From Thermoclostridium stercorarium subsp. stercorarium DSM 8532 (GTDB lineage: Bacteria; Bacillota; Clostridia; DSM-8532), in the NCBI RefSeq assembly GCF_000331995.1, contig NC_020134.1, forward strand, positions 248,001 through 312,000: 64,000 nucleotides of DNA, read 5' to 3'. Of the stretch, positions 52,347 to 61,897 are shown piece by piece. Under the pieces are notes generated by a model. The model saw only the letters and a list, made by a program, of their open reading frames with translations. It was not told the DNA's origin and searched no databases. The position numbers were made by a program, and so were the translations under genes. Position 1 is the stretch's first letter; each line of letters opens with the position of its first letter.

Positions 52347-53390
52347 TTTTCTGTTTTGCTCATGTGTACCGACGGTTATTCTGACCCAGTTGTCCATAAA
52401 CGGACGGATTATTACTCCTTTGTTAAGAAGTTTTTTAAATAATTCCTGCGAGGGCAGTTTGGTTTCCACCCATACGAAATTGGCGCGGGATTTGACATAA
52501 CGGAGGTTTAGCCTGTCAAAAGCATTGTACAGGAACTCAAGTCCTTTTTTTGTTTCATTTACGGTATTCCGGACAAAATCTTCATCATCGAGCGCGGCAA
52601 CGGCTGCCACCTGGGCAAGAGTGTTTACATTGAACGGTGGGCGGATACGGTTAAGGAAAGAAACAATTTCGGCAGAAGCAATTCCGTAACCAACTCTTAA
52701 CGATGCAAGACCATATGCTTTTGAGAAGGTGCGCAGGATTATTAAATTCGGATATTTTTCAAGCAAAGGCACCGTTTCGGGATAATCCTCCCCCCTTGCA
52801 TATTCATAATAGGCTTCGTCAAGCACTACCACTACGTTTTCGGGCACCGCTTCCAGAAAGTCATTCAGTTGCTGTGCTGTAACTATCGTACCGGTAGGAT
52901 TGTTAGGATTACATATCCATATAATTCTTGTTTTATCGGTAATGGCATTTTTCATTGCTTCAAGATCATGGGTATAATCCTTTAACGGAATTATTACCGA
53001 TTTCCCGCCCGAAACCTTTACGGCGGTGTCGTACCATACGAATGAAGGGGAGGCAAATATTGATTCATCGCCAGGATTTAAGAAAATCTGTGCTATGAGC
53101 GTTATGATTTCATTGGAACCAGCACCGAAAACAAACTGTTCGGGCTTCAGACCGTATTTTTCAGCAAGCTTTTCTCTCAGAACGGTTGCATTCCCATCAG
53201 GGTACAAAGGAATGTCTGAAAAAGCTTCTTTCAGTGCTTTGTCAACCTTCGGCGAAAACCCATACGGATTTTCATTGGAAGCAAGCTTAACAACCTCAGT
53301 AAGCCCCAATTCTCTCTGTACATCGCTTATGGGTTTCCCCGGAACGTACGGGGCAATATCCTTTAAAACATCCCTGAAAGGCAAAGACAT
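52317..53390 (-). CDS. hisC: Histidinol-phosphate aminotransferase
   Basis: PLP-dependent transaminase in histidine synthesis, 357 residues of the fold type I class. KLASNENPYGFSP near residue 37 is the N-terminal signature. WICNPNNPTGT near 160 and the Schiff-base lysine in FSKAYGLASLRVGYG near 220 are clear. Start 53390 has GAGAGG 9 nt upstream; earlier in-frame starts lie in AT-rich promoter sequence. It stands alone, without other his genes, so histidine genes are elsewhere. A related tyrosine/phenylalanine transaminase role cannot be ruled out. The 3' end overlaps ispD by 30 bp. Confidence 0.9.
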   Translation of the reverse strand: MSLPFRDVLKDIAPYVPGKPISDVQRELGLTEVVKLASNENPYGFSPKVDKALKEAFSDIPLYPDGNATVLREKLAEKYGLKPEQFVFGAGSNEIITLIAQIFLNPGDESIFASPSFVWYDTAVKVSGGKSVIIPLKDYTHDLEAMKNAITDKTRIIWICNPNNPTGTIVTAQQLNDFLEAVPENVVVVLDEAYYEYARGEDYPETVPLLEKYPNLIILRTFSKAYGLASLRVGYGIASAEIVSFLNRIRPPFNVNTLAQVAAVAALDDEDFVRNTVNETKKGLEFLYNAFDRLNLRYVKSRANFVWVETKLPSQELFKKLLNKGVIIRPFMDNWVRITVGTHEQNRKLISAMEEVL

Positions 53391-53458
53391 ATATATCATC
53401 CTCTCTAAAAATTGTTTTTTGACCGGCTGGCAAAATATGATATTTAAAATTATATTAT

Positions 53459-53487
53459 ATTTTATTTGAAAAAACAGGGCCAGACAA
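53459..53487 (-). promoter_or_regulatory. Promoter of hisC
   Basis: On the minus strand TTGTCT (53482-53487) and TAAAAT (53459-53464) are 17 bp apart, about 70 bp before the start at 53390. It supports the shorter start. Confidence 0.5.
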
Positions 53488-53715
53488 GTGAAAGACGAAA
53501 CAAACCACAATTTTACCGACAAAAAACTATGGGGCAATTCCGGAATAATTAATTAAATTGATTTAATATATTATCAGTAAATGCTGGAATTTATTTGAAA
53601 CTGTTTGTTGCAATATTATTAAAAAATTTGGTTTTATATATAAATAAACTGTGAAGTTTGATATAATACATTTGTAGGGTTTGCCAGTTTTAAGCGATTT
53701 GTTTTTTTACCTCGG

Positions 53716-53791
53716 TCATACCTGGAATTATAATGGGGTGTATTTTGTTCCCCGTTGTATGAAATAGAAATCCAGCCTGTTGGTACAGGCT
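53716..53791 (+). promoter_or_regulatory. Structured leader and possible promoter before the EF-G-2 gene
   Basis: TCATAC (53716) pairs with GTATGA (53757), and inside it GGGG (53735) with CCCC (53750). A second hairpin, AGCCTG-TTGGTA-CAGGCT (53774-53791), ends 14 nt before the GGGGG ribosome site. TATAAT at 53729-53734 with a weak TTTACC 17 bp upstream may be the promoter. Otherwise the gene-free stretch 53391-53811 is AT-rich; apart from the hisC promoter I see nothing else in it. Confidence 0.4.
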
Positions 53792-53811
53792 AAAATAAAG
53801 GGGGAATTGGT

Positions 53812-55893
53812 ATGAAGGAGTACAGCGTAGACAAAATACGCAATGTTTGCCTGCTTGGCCATGGAGGGGTGGGCAAGACAACACTTGCCGAATCAATGCT
53901 TTTCACAGCAAAGGCAAGCGACAGGTTCGGAAGTGTTGTCAGCGGAAATACCGTTATGGATTATGATCCTGAGGAAATCAAGCGGAAGATAAGCACCAAT
54001 ACGGCGCTGGCACCTTTGGAATGGCAGGGACATAAAATTAATATTATTGACACACCGGGTTATTTTGATTTTGTCGGTGAAATGAAACAGGGAATACGCG
54101 TAGCGGACGGTGTTATCATTCTTGTAGCAGCAAAGGACGGCGTTCAGGTTGGAACCGAAAAAGCATGGGATGAAGCCACATCACTGAAACTCTCAAAAAT
54201 GTTTTTTATCAGCAAGATAGACGAAGAGCATGCAGACTATTTCAAAGTCTTTGACCAGTTGCAGGAGAAATTCGGAAAAAACGTTATCGCCTATGAAATT
54301 CCCATTATGGAAAACGGAGTTTTTGCAGGGATTGTAAATATCCCGACAATGAAAGCATATCGCTTTAAAGGCAACGACATGGTTGAATCAGAAATACCTT
54401 CTTCAATGTCGGATATTATTGAGAAATACCGTGAGGATGTTTTAGAAGCCGTAGCCGAAAGCGATGAGGAACTTCTTGAAAAATACTTTGCCGGAGAAAC
54501 CTTTACCGAGGAGGAAATAATGAGAGGTTTGCAAGCCGGCATTAAATCAGGGGATATTTCTCCCGTATTTTGCGGCTCGGCCGTTAATCAAACCGGAATA
54601 AAATCACTACTGGATGCAGTAGTTAATTATATACCGGCTTTCTGTGAAAAAGGAAAAATAACGGGTAAAAAACCCAACAGTGATGAAATTATAGAGCTTT
54701 CTCCAGAGCCAAATGAAACCCTGTCAGCATTAGTTTTCAAAACAATAGTTGACCCCTTCGTAGGAAAGATTTCATATGTCAAAGTCATGTCAGGTGTTCT
54801 GAATTCAGATTCCACGGTTTACAACGTAAAAAAAGACAAAATGGAAAAAATTGGTCAGTTGTTTATACTCAAAGGCAAACAGCAGATTAATACCAATCGT
54901 CTGATTACGGGAGATATAGGAGCGGTCGCAAAACTGACGGTCACAGGAACCAATGACACTTTGTGTACGAAGGAAAAGCCCGTGATATTGCCCGAAATCG
55001 TATTCCCGACCCCGATGCTTTCGATGGCGGTGAAGCCGAAAACGAAGGGCGACGAAGAAAAAATCAGTGCCGGTCTTACACGTCTTATGGAAGAGGATCC
55101 TACGTTCAGGGTTGAGCAAAATCAGGAAACAAAACAAACTATCATTTCAGGTATAGGCGATCAGCATCTCGATTTAATCTTAAGCAAGCTGAAAACCAAA
55201 TTCAAAGTTGAGGTTGATCTTGTCAAACCCAAGATAGCATATCGCGAAACCATCCGAAAGAAAGTCAAAGTTGAAGGCAAGCACAAGAAACAGACCGGAG
55301 GCCACGGCCAGTATGCAGACGTGTGGATTGAATTTGAACCCGGTCCGACCGAAGATTTGGTGTTTGAAGAAAAAATATTCGGAGGTGCCGTGCCGAAACA
55401 ATTCTTCCCCGCTGTGGAAAAAGGGCTGAGAGAAAGCATGCAGAAAGGCGTGCTTGCAGGTTACCCCGTTGTAAACTTAAAAGCAACGCTGGTTGACGGC
55501 AAGTACCACCCTGTGGATTCATCTGAAATGGCTTTTAAAATTGCAGCAAACCTTGCGTATAAGGAAGGACTCCCCCAGGCAGATCCTGTACTTCTGGAAC
55601 CCATTTCCCATGTTGAGGTTATAGTCCCCGACGCTTATATGGGTGATGTAATAGGGGATTTAAACAAGCGCAGAGGGCGTATCCTCGGTATGAACCCGTA
55701 TCATGGGGGCATGCAACTTGTTATAGCTGAAGTACCCGAGGCCGAAATGTTTGGATATGCTACAGATTTGAGATCCATAACTCAGGACAGAGGTACGTTT
55801 ACAATGAGGTTTGAAAGGTATGAGGAAGTTCCCGCCAATGTGGCCGAAAAGATTATTGAAGAGGCCAAAAAGGAAAGGGAAGCCGAGGGATAA
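53812..55893 (+). CDS. Elongation factor G paralogue (EF-G-2 type GTPase)
   Basis: Ribosome-associated translational GTPase, 693 residues. The order is G domain (P-loop GHGGVGKT at 16-23, DTPGYFDF at 80-87, SKID as the guanine-specificity motif), domain II, then EF-G domains III, IV (AYRETIRKKVKVEGKHKKQTGGHGQYADV) and V (EVIVPDAYMGDVIGDLNKRRGRI). The usual DTPGH histidine is Tyr84, and several switch residues differ from housekeeping EF-G. I recall the same change in other EF-G-2 proteins, so this is probably not the main translocase. It is a single gene closed by a terminator. Role in ribosome rescue or slow growth is speculative. Confidence 0.88.
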   Translation: MKEYSVDKIRNVCLLGHGGVGKTTLAESMLFTAKASDRFGSVVSGNTVMDYDPEEIKRKISTNTALAPLEWQGHKINIIDTPGYFDFVGEMKQGIRVADGVIILVAAKDGVQVGTEKAWDEATSLKLSKMFFISKIDEEHADYFKVFDQLQEKFGKNVIAYEIPIMENGVFAGIVNIPTMKAYRFKGNDMVESEIPSSMSDIIEKYREDVLEAVAESDEELLEKYFAGETFTEEEIMRGLQAGIKSGDISPVFCGSAVNQTGIKSLLDAVVNYIPAFCEKGKITGKKPNSDEIIELSPEPNETLSALVFKTIVDPFVGKISYVKVMSGVLNSDSTVYNVKKDKMEKIGQLFILKGKQQINTNRLITGDIGAVAKLTVTGTNDTLCTKEKPVILPEIVFPTPMLSMAVKPKTKGDEEKISAGLTRLMEEDPTFRVEQNQETKQTIISGIGDQHLDLILSKLKTKFKVEVDLVKPKIAYRETIRKKVKVEGKHKKQTGGHGQYADVWIEFEPGPTEDLVFEEKIFGGAVPKQFFPAVEKGLRESMQKGVLAGYPVVNLKATLVDGKYHPVDSSEMAFKIAANLAYKEGLPQADPVLLEPISHVEVIVPDAYMGDVIGDLNKRRGRILGMNPYHGGMQLVIAEVPEAEMFGYATDLRSITQDRGTFTMRFERYEEVPANVAEKIIEEAKKEREAEG

Positions 55894-55928
55894 ATATAAC
55901 TTTATACAGAGAAAGGATACAAAAAGTT

Positions 55929-55972
55929 GCAAAAAAGAGCTGTGGCAGTTTGTATGCCGCGGCTCTTTTTGC
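55929..55972 (+). terminator. Intrinsic terminator after the EF-G-2 gene
   Basis: GCAAAAAAGAGC (55929-55940) pairs with GCTCTTTTTGC (55962-55972), extended inside by GGC against GCC. The T-run lies within the 3' arm. It separates this gene from the ctsR operon. Confidence 0.8.
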
Positions 55973-56097
55973 AGTCTGACAATAATGAAGAATGCGGAAT
56001 ACCGCTTATTCCGGATCAGCGGTTAAGTAATGGTTGTGCCAGGGTGCCTGAAAGAACGGATCCGGTGGTGACGGAGTCATGTACGCTACACAAACCC

Positions 56098-56126
56098 TTG
56101 AAATAATAGATCTGATAAAGTATAAT
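56098..56126 (+). promoter_or_regulatory. Promoter of the ctsR-clpC operon
   Basis: TTGAAA (56098-56103) and TATAAT (56121-56126) have a 17-bp spacer. A CtsR-type operator begins 4 bp past the -10, fitting heat-shock control by repression. Confidence 0.8.
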
Positions 56127-56129
56127 AAT

Positions 56130-56146
56130 AGTCAGAGAAAGTCAAA
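56130..56146 (+). promoter_or_regulatory. CtsR operator
   Basis: AGTCAGAGAAAGTCAAA contains two heptamers, AGTCAGA and AGTCAAA, with a 3-bp spacer. The known CtsR target is a tandem GGTCAAA-type repeat spaced by three bases. The second copy matches well and the first has one change. It overlaps the predicted transcription start of the operon that encodes CtsR itself. Confidence 0.8.
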
Positions 56147-56167
56147 GATTATAAAGTGGGTGATGTT

Positions 56168-56626
56168 ATGGCGCGATTAAGTGATTTAATAGAAGATTTT
56201 ATAAAAGAAATGATGGATGCGATGGACGGTGTTGTGGAGATTCAGAGAAATGAGCTTGCAAGCCGTTTTAATTGCGTTCCTTCACAGATAAATTATGTCA
56301 TATCCACCCGTTTTACTGCCGATAAAGGATATTATGTCGAAAGCAGGAGGGGCGGTGGAGGGTATATCACGATAAGAAGGCTGAATACCGACTCTGCAAG
56401 GGACTACCTTATGCATATCATACCTTCGATAGGTGATAAACTCACCCAGCATACCTGTGAAATATTTATTAAGAATTTTGTGGATTATGAGATAATAAAC
56501 GAGCAGGAGGCAAAACTGATGAAGGCCGCCACGTCCGACAAGGCATTGGCCGGTGTTTCTCCTGAATTAAGGGACGAGGTGAGAACAAATATTCTGAAAA
56601 ATATGCTAATGGCTTTGGTAATATAA
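56168..56626 (+). CDS. ctsR: Heat-shock repressor CtsR
   Basis: Class III heat-shock repressor, 152 residues. The N-terminal winged-helix DNA-binding part includes ELASRFNCVPSQINYVISTRFT and the glycine-rich wing ESRRGGGGYI around residues 55-65, hallmarks of CtsR. The C-terminal half is the helical dimerisation domain bound by McsB. ATG 56168 follows GTGGGTGATG. First gene of ctsR-mcsA-mcsB-clpC, with its operator 20-40 bp upstream, so it represses its own operon. Confidence 0.95.
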   Translation: MARLSDLIEDFIKEMMDAMDGVVEIQRNELASRFNCVPSQINYVISTRFTADKGYYVESRRGGGGYITIRRLNTDSARDYLMHIIPSIGDKLTQHTCEIFIKNFVDYEIINEQEAKLMKAATSDKALAGVSPELRDEVRTNILKNMLMALVI

Positions 56627-56711
56627 TGTAAGGAAACGGTTTTATGGTACATTGACCATGGAATGGGTAAAATATAGTGAGTGGATTGAATGCGAAGGGA
56701 GGGTTCGGGTG

Positions 56712-57212
56712 ATGTTGTGCCAGCTTTGCAAAATGAGAGAAGCGACGGTACACTTTACCAGAATAGTAAACCAGCAAAAAGTGGAAATGTACCTGTGCGA
56801 ACAATGCGCAAGAGAAAACAGCGATCTTAAGATAAACATCAATAAACTGTTTTCGGCAATGCTGGGATTAGATGAACCTGAGATTGAAGACGCACCGTTT
56901 ACCACGCTCAGATGCGGCTTTTGCGGAATGACAATTGAGGAGTTTAACAGGACCGGACTGCTTGGATGCGCAAAATGCTATGATGTATTCCGCGACAGTA
57001 TCCAGATCATGCTTAAGAGAATTCACGGCAACGTGAAGCATCATGGAAAAATACCGAAGAAAATATCCGGAAGAGTCAGGGATGAATATAATCTGCGCAG
57101 CCTGAAAGAAGAGCTTCAGAGATGCATAGAGAGGGAAGAATATGAGAAAGCCGCTCAGATCCGTGACAAGATAAAGGCTCTGGAGAACAACCTGCAGAAA
57201 AAAGAGGGGTGA
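56712..57212 (+). CDS. mcsA: McsA, activator of the arginine kinase McsB
   Basis: Zinc-finger adaptor, 166 residues. Two pairs of Cys motifs are present in the N-terminal half: CQLC...CEQCA (about 3-35) and CGFC...GCAKCY (about 68-95). A C-terminal UVR coiled coil (LQRCIEREEYEKAAQIRDKIKALE) follows. It binds McsB and stimulates protein-arginine phosphorylation. ATG 56712 has GGGAGGG about 8 nt upstream; the longer reading from 56652 adds an unlikely N-terminus. It overlaps no neighbour; mcsB starts 4 nt after its stop. Confidence 0.93.
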   Translation: MLCQLCKMREATVHFTRIVNQQKVEMYLCEQCARENSDLKININKLFSAMLGLDEPEIEDAPFTTLRCGFCGMTIEEFNRTGLLGCAKCYDVFRDSIQIMLKRIHGNVKHHGKIPKKISGRVRDEYNLRSLKEELQRCIEREEYEKAAQIRDKIKALENNLQKKEG

Positions 57213-57216
57213 TAGC

Positions 57217-58257
57217 ATGGATAAATGGTATATAGACAAGGGCCCTGATTCGGACGTGATTATAAGCAGCAGGGTAAGGCTGGCCAGGAATTTCAAAAAG
57301 TATCCCTTCCCGCACAAAACCACGCCCGAACAGCAGAGGCAGATTATAGAGGAAACCAAAAACGCCCTTTTCAGCGGAAACCGGACAATGAGCGAGAATT
57401 TCAGCTATATTGACTTTACAAATCTTGATTCCGTTGAAAAAGCTGTTCTTGTTGAAAAACATATTGTAAGCAAGGAACTTCTGGAGACCAACCGTATCTG
57501 CGGTGTTCTTCTGAGCAAGGACGAACGTATTTCAATAATGATTAACGAGGAGGATCATCTGCGAATTCAGTGCCTTGCCACAGGTCTGCAGCTTTCGGAA
57601 GCGTGGGAGACCTGTACCAACATTGACGATTTACTTTCTGAATCAATAGACTTTTCGTGGGACGAGAATATAGGTTATTTAACCAGCTGCCCGACCAATA
57701 TCGGAACGGCTATAAGAGCATCGGTAATGATGCATCTGCCGGCGCTCACAATGACAGGGTATATAAAGCCTGTCCTTGAGGCTTTGGGAAAACTGGGAAT
57801 GGCAGTAAGAGGCATGTACGGTGAAAACACCGAGGCTTCAGGCAACATGTTCCAGCTTTCGAACCAAATAACGCTTGGAAAAAGTGAGGAAGATATATTA
57901 CTAAGTATTAAAAACATTACTTCGCAAATCATAGAACAGGAGAGATCTTTAAGACAGCATCTTCTTACTCAGAATAAATACCAGCTGGAGGACAAAATTT
58001 TCCGCTCTTACGGAATTCTTAAAAATTCCAGGATTATCAGCACCGACGAATGTTTAAGGCGACTTTCGGATCTCAGGCTGGGTGTTGATATGGGTATTAT
58101 TGACGGTATCAGCATTGAAAACATTAACGAACTGATGCTTATGGTACAGCCGGGTAACCTTCAGAAGAGGGAAGGCAGAATTCTGGATGCGAATGAGCGG
58201 GACATAGTTCGTGCAAAGCTTGTAAGAGACATGTTGAACAAACAGAAAAATTACTGA
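57217..58257 (+). CDS. mcsB: Protein-arginine kinase McsB
   Basis: Marks damaged proteins by phosphorylating arginines so that ClpCP degrades them; it also inactivates CtsR. The 346-residue protein has the phosphagen-kinase fold: SSRVRLARNFK near residue 12, CLATGLQLSEAWE near 115, and LTSCPTNIGTAIRASVMMHLPAL near 152. RDIVRAKLVRDM near the C-terminus matches the allosteric phospho-arginine pocket. AGAGGGGTG precedes the ATG. It lies between mcsA and clpC with 4- and 9-nt gaps, so the three are tightly co-expressed. Confidence 0.96.
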   Translation: MDKWYIDKGPDSDVIISSRVRLARNFKKYPFPHKTTPEQQRQIIEETKNALFSGNRTMSENFSYIDFTNLDSVEKAVLVEKHIVSKELLETNRICGVLLSKDERISIMINEEDHLRIQCLATGLQLSEAWETCTNIDDLLSESIDFSWDENIGYLTSCPTNIGTAIRASVMMHLPALTMTGYIKPVLEALGKLGMAVRGMYGENTEASGNMFQLSNQITLGKSEEDILLSIKNITSQIIEQERSLRQHLLTQNKYQLEDKIFRSYGILKNSRIISTDECLRRLSDLRLGVDMGIIDGISIENINELMLMVQPGNLQKREGRILDANERDIVRAKLVRDMLNKQKNY

Positions 58258-58266
58258 GGTGATGGT

Positions 58267-60699
58267 ATGATTTACGGAAGATTTACCCAGAGAGCCGCAC
58301 AGGCATTAAATCTGGCAAGGGAATGCTCCAACAGCCTTGGGCATAATTATATAGGAACCGAGCATATACTTTGGGGACTTGTCAAGGAAGGCGGAGGAAT
58401 AGCGGCGAACGTGCTGATTTCCAACGGCGTAACCGCCGACAGGGTGCTGGAAAAGATTTTGTCCATTGTCGGCAGAGGTGACGGAAGCCTTCCGATAACC
58501 GGATATACCCCAAGAACAAAAAGGGTTATGGAGCTGGCATATGCTGAAACCAGAAGGATGGGGCAGAATTTCATAGGTACCGAGCATATAATGCTGGCCA
58601 TTCTCCGTGAAGGTGAAAGCGTAGCCGTTCGCATACTTATGGAACTGGGGGTTGACATAAACAAACTTTACGACAGCCTTATTACGATGCTTCAGGAAGA
58701 CACTCCGGCGGCGGTTGTGGCCAATAAGCCGAGGGCCGAGGAAATTCAGACCCCCACTCTTGATCAGTTTGGGCGGGATCTTACAGCAATGGCAAGAGAG
58801 GGTAAGATAGATCCCGTTATAGGAAGGGATAAGGAAATAGAACGTATAATCCAGATTCTTAGCAGGCGTACAAAAAACAATCCGTGCCTGATTGGCGAGC
58901 CCGGCGTAGGTAAAACGGCCATATGCGAAGGCCTGGCTCAGAAAATCATAGAAGGCAACATCCCCGAAATACTTAAAGGCAAAAGAGTTGTCGCTTTGGA
59001 TTTGTCATCGATGGTGGCGGGTGCAAAGTACCGCGGCGAGTTTGAGGAACGCCTGAAGAAATCGATAGAAGAAGTGAGGAACGCAGGAAACGTAATCCTG
59101 TTTATAGACGAACTTCATACCATTGTAGGTGCGGGTGCCGCGGAAGGCGCAATTGATGCGTCGAACATTCTGAAACCCCTGCTTGCGAGGGGGGAAATCC
59201 AGGTCATAGGTGCAACAACCATTGACGAGTACCGTAAGTACATTGAAAAGGATGCGGCGCTTGAACGCCGTTTCCAGCCGATACAGATAGGCGAGCCCAC
59301 TCAGGAAGAGGCCATTGAAATTCTGAAAGGTATTCGGGACAAATATGAAGCCCATCACAATGTAAAAATAACTGACAAGGCAATAGAAGCTGCCGTAAGG
59401 CTTTCGGTACGGTATATTACCGACAGATTCCTGCCCGACAAGGCGATTGACCTGATAGACGAGGCGGCGTCAAAAGTCAGGCTGAAGAGTTTTATAGCGC
59501 CTCCCGATTTAAAAGAGCTGGAGCAGAAGATTGAGCAGGTACACAAAATGAAGGAAGACGCAATAATAAACCAGGAATTTGAAAAGGCCGCGTCATTGAG
59601 GGATCAGGAAAATGCCCTTAAGGAACAGATGAATTCACTGAAAGAAAAATGGAGAATGAAAAACCAGACAGAAACCCAGTCGGTAACCGAAGAAGAAATA
59701 GCCGAGGTGGTAAGCAGCTGGACCGGAATACCTGTCAGCCGCCTTGCCCAGGAAGAAACAGAAAAGCTTAAGAACCTTGAAAATGTTCTGCACAAACGGG
59801 TAATCGGTCAGGACGAGGCAGTGAAGGCGGTGGCAAAGGCAATACGCAGAGGGCGCGTGGGACTGAAAGATCCGAAAAGGCCTGTGGGTTCGTTTATTTT
59901 CCTCGGACCTACCGGCGTGGGAAAAACAGAGCTGTCGAAAGCCCTTGCCGAAGCTCTGTTCGGTGACGAATCCCATATGATTCGACTGGATATGTCGGAA
60001 TATATGGAAAAGCACACCGTCTCAAGGCTTGTAGGTTCGCCGCCGGGCTATGTCGGATATGAAGAAGGCGGACAGTTAACCGAGAAGGTACGGAGAAAGC
60101 CGTATTCCGTTGTATTGTTCGATGAGATTGAGAAAGCCCACCCGGATGTATTCAACATTCTCCTGCAAATTCTTGACGACGGCAGGCTTACCGATGCCTC
60201 GGGAAGGCTTGTGGATTTCAGGAACACCGTTATTATCATGACGTCAAACATTGGCGCACGGGACATAGTTGAACCCAGAAAACTGGGATTCAGTGCGGCT
60301 TTGGAAAACGAAGCAAAAGATTACGAAGAAATGAAGAAGAACGTTATGAACGAACTGAAAAAGACTTTCAGGCCTGAATTCCTGAACAGGGTGGATGAGC
60401 TGATTGTGTTCCATCCGCTTACGAGGGAAAATATCAACGATATTGCCGGGCTCATGCTGAACGAGGTCGCAAAGAGGCTGAAAAATGTAAATATTACGCT
60501 TATAGCGGATGACCAGGTTAAGGAATTCCTTGCAGAAAAAGGTTATGACAAGGTTTACGGTGCAAGGCCTTTAAGGAGGACAATCCAAAACCTCGTGGAA
60601 GACAGAATTGCTGAAGAAATGCTGGACGGCAAAATACGCGAAGGAGATACGGTTAAAATAGTCTTAAACAACGACAGGCTGGAATTTGTAAAGGTTTAA
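58267..60699 (+). CDS. clpC: AAA+ unfoldase ClpC
   Basis: ATP-driven protein unfoldase that feeds ClpP, 810 residues. It has an N-terminal double Clp-N repeat (to about 145) that binds phospho-arginine. The first AAA domain has Walker A GEPGVGKT at 210-217. The middle coiled-coil domain includes a UVR-like segment ([19 protein letters not shown] near 440). The second AAA domain has Walker A GPTGVGKT at 547-554 and ends in the C-terminal D2 small domain. GAGGTGATGG precedes the ATG. Last gene of the ctsR operon. The final hairpin at 60831 may terminate it. Confidence 0.97.
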   Translation: MIYGRFTQRAAQALNLARECSNSLGHNYIGTEHILWGLVKEGGGIAANVLISNGVTADRVLEKILSIVGRGDGSLPITGYTPRTKRVMELAYAETRRMGQNFIGTEHIMLAILREGESVAVRILMELGVDINKLYDSLITMLQEDTPAAVVANKPRAEEIQTPTLDQFGRDLTAMAREGKIDPVIGRDKEIERIIQILSRRTKNNPCLIGEPGVGKTAICEGLAQKIIEGNIPEILKGKRVVALDLSSMVAGAKYRGEFEERLKKSIEEVRNAGNVILFIDELHTIVGAGAAEGAIDASNILKPLLARGEIQVIGATTIDEYRKYIEKDAALERRFQPIQIGEPTQEEAIEILKGIRDKYEAHHNVKITDKAIEAAVRLSVRYITDRFLPDKAIDLIDEAASKVRLKSFIAPPDLKELEQKIEQVHKMKEDAIINQEFEKAASLRDQENALKEQMNSLKEKWRMKNQTETQSVTEEEIAEVVSSWTGIPVSRLAQEETEKLKNLENVLHKRVIGQDEAVKAVAKAIRRGRVGLKDPKRPVGSFIFLGPTGVGKTELSKALAEALFGDESHMIRLDMSEYMEKHTVSRLVGSPPGYVGYEEGGQLTEKVRRKPYSVVLFDEIEKAHPDVFNILLQILDDGRLTDASGRLVDFRNTVIIMTSNIGARDIVEPRKLGFSAALENEAKDYEEMKKNVMNELKKTFRPEFLNRVDELIVFHPLTRENINDIAGLMLNEVAKRLKNVNITLIADDQVKEFLAEKGYDKVYGARPLRRTIQNLVEDRIAEEMLDGKIREGDTVKIVLNNDRLEFVKV

Positions 60700-60799
60700 T
60701 TGAAATTGGAATGAAAACTGAAAAAATGAGAGATAACAAGAAAATAAGCGAAAAAAAGAGAGAAAAGAAGAGGTATATTAAATTCACCGAAATTTTTTC

Positions 60800-60828
60800 T
60801 TGACATGAAATGGTTAGTGTATTAAAAT
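60800..60828 (+). promoter_or_regulatory. Promoter of rplM-rpsI
   Basis: TTGACA (60800-60805) and TAAAAT (60823-60828) are 17 bp apart. The predicted start of transcription (about 60835) falls inside the hairpin at 60831-60854, so promoter and presumed clpC terminator overlap. Confidence 0.65.
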
Positions 60829-60830
60829 AA

Positions 60831-60859
60831 AAACCGCTGCGTATCCAGCGGTTTATTTT
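60831..60859 (+). terminator. Hairpin with T-rich tail, likely clpC terminator
   Basis: AAACCGCTG (60831-60839) pairs with CAGCGGTTT (60846-60854), followed by ATTTTATT. The tail is broken by A residues. It is the only stem-loop I see after clpC and lies directly after the rplM -10 box. Confidence 0.55.
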
Positions 60860-60915
60860 ATTCTGAGGAAGACAACCCGTGCAGGGAGTTGATACACATT
60901 AAGCAGGTAAAGGAG
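60860..60915 (+). promoter_or_regulatory. Candidate L13 autoregulatory leader
   Basis: The leader contains a small stem, CAACCC with GGGAGTTG (about 60873-60892), followed by GATACACATTAAG and the AAAGGAGG ribosome site. Firmicute rplM leaders often carry a compact L13-binding structure here. I cannot confirm the match to the known motif by eye. Confidence 0.3.
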
Positions 60916-60922
60916 GATTCAC

Positions 60923-61357
60923 ATGAAAACATTCATGGCAAATGAATCGAATATTGAACGAAAATGGTATGTCATTGACGTTGAGGGCAAGGTATTGGGT
61001 CGCGTAGCCAGTGAAGTTGCAAAAATACTGCGTGGAAAGCATAAACCCGAATATACTCCCCATGTTGATACCGGTGACTATGTTATTGTTGTTAACGCAT
61101 CAAAGGTTGTTCTGACGGGAAATAAACTTGACAAGAAGATTTACAGGCACCACAGCGGATGGATAGGAGGCCTTAAGGAAATCCAGGCCCGCAAATTCCT
61201 GACCGAAAAACCCGAAAAAGCTTTTGAACTTGCAGTAAAAAGAATGCTTCCTAAAAACAGGCTTGGAAGAAAAATGTTTAAGAAGCTTAAAGTTTATGCA
61301 GGTCCGGAACATAACCACCAAGCACAGAAACCTGAAGTTCTGGAACTGGATATTTAA
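60923..61357 (+). CDS. rplM: 50S ribosomal protein L13
   Basis: Large-subunit protein, 144 residues, an early assembly protein that binds 23S rRNA. Typical stretches are [47 protein letters not shown] and [15 protein letters not shown], with the C-terminal [41 protein letters not shown] precedes the ATG. It forms the conserved pair with rpsI 21 nt downstream. Confidence 0.98.
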   Translation: MKTFMANESNIERKWYVIDVEGKVLGRVASEVAKILRGKHKPEYTPHVDTGDYVIVVNASKVVLTGNKLDKKIYRHHSGWIGGLKEIQARKFLTEKPEKAFELAVKRMLPKNRLGRKMFKKLKVYAGPEHNHQAQKPEVLELDI

Positions 61358-61378
61358 TTGAGGGGGAGGCGGATTTAG

Positions 61379-61771
61379 ATGACTAAAGTACAGTATTATG
61401 GAACAGGAAGAAGAAAAAGCGCGGTAGCACGTGTAAGACTTGTACCGGGTGAAGGCAACTTCACAATAAACGGTCGTTCCATTGACGATTATTTCGGGCT
61501 TGAAACCCTGAAGGTTATAGCAAGACAACCCCTGGTACTTACAGGGATGGAAAATAGATTTGATGTTATAGTAAATGTTAAGGGTGGTGGCTTTACAGGT
61601 CAGGCAGGAGCGATTCGCCACGGAATTGCCAGGGCTTTATTGCAGGTCGATGAGGAACTGCGCCCTGCTCTTAAGAAAGCCGGATACCTGACCCGTGACC
61701 CGAGAATGAAAGAGAGAAAGAAATACGGTCTCAAAAAGGCGAGAAAAGCGCCTCAATTCTCAAAGAGATAA
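61379..61771 (+). CDS. rpsI: 30S ribosomal protein S9
   Basis: Small-subunit protein, 130 residues. The N-terminus [21 protein letters not shown] and the C-terminal tail [25 protein letters not shown] are the standard S9 signatures. The last Arg reaches the P-site tRNA in known structures. GAGGGGGAGG precedes the ATG. It ends the L13-S9 operon and is followed by tandem hairpins. Confidence 0.98.
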   Translation: MTKVQYYGTGRRKSAVARVRLVPGEGNFTINGRSIDDYFGLETLKVIARQPLVLTGMENRFDVIVNVKGGGFTGQAGAIRHGIARALLQVDEELRPALKKAGYLTRDPRMKERKKYGLKKARKAPQFSKR

Positions 61772-61826
61772 TTTTGCATGTTTTTATTACAACGGAGTTT
61801 GTAGGGTTTGCAGGATGTATTTTGTT

Positions 61827-61860
61827 AACCGCCAAAGGAGAGTGGCCTTTGGCGGTTTTT
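61827..61860 (+). terminator. Intrinsic terminator after rpsI
   Basis: AACCGCCAAAGG (61827-61838) and CCTTTGGCGGTT (61846-61857) form a perfect 12-bp stem with a 7-nt loop and T-run. It ends the ribosomal protein operon. Confidence 0.92.
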
Positions 61861-61897
61861 GTATGTGCTTTTTTAATTACTCGTTTTTATTATGGTT

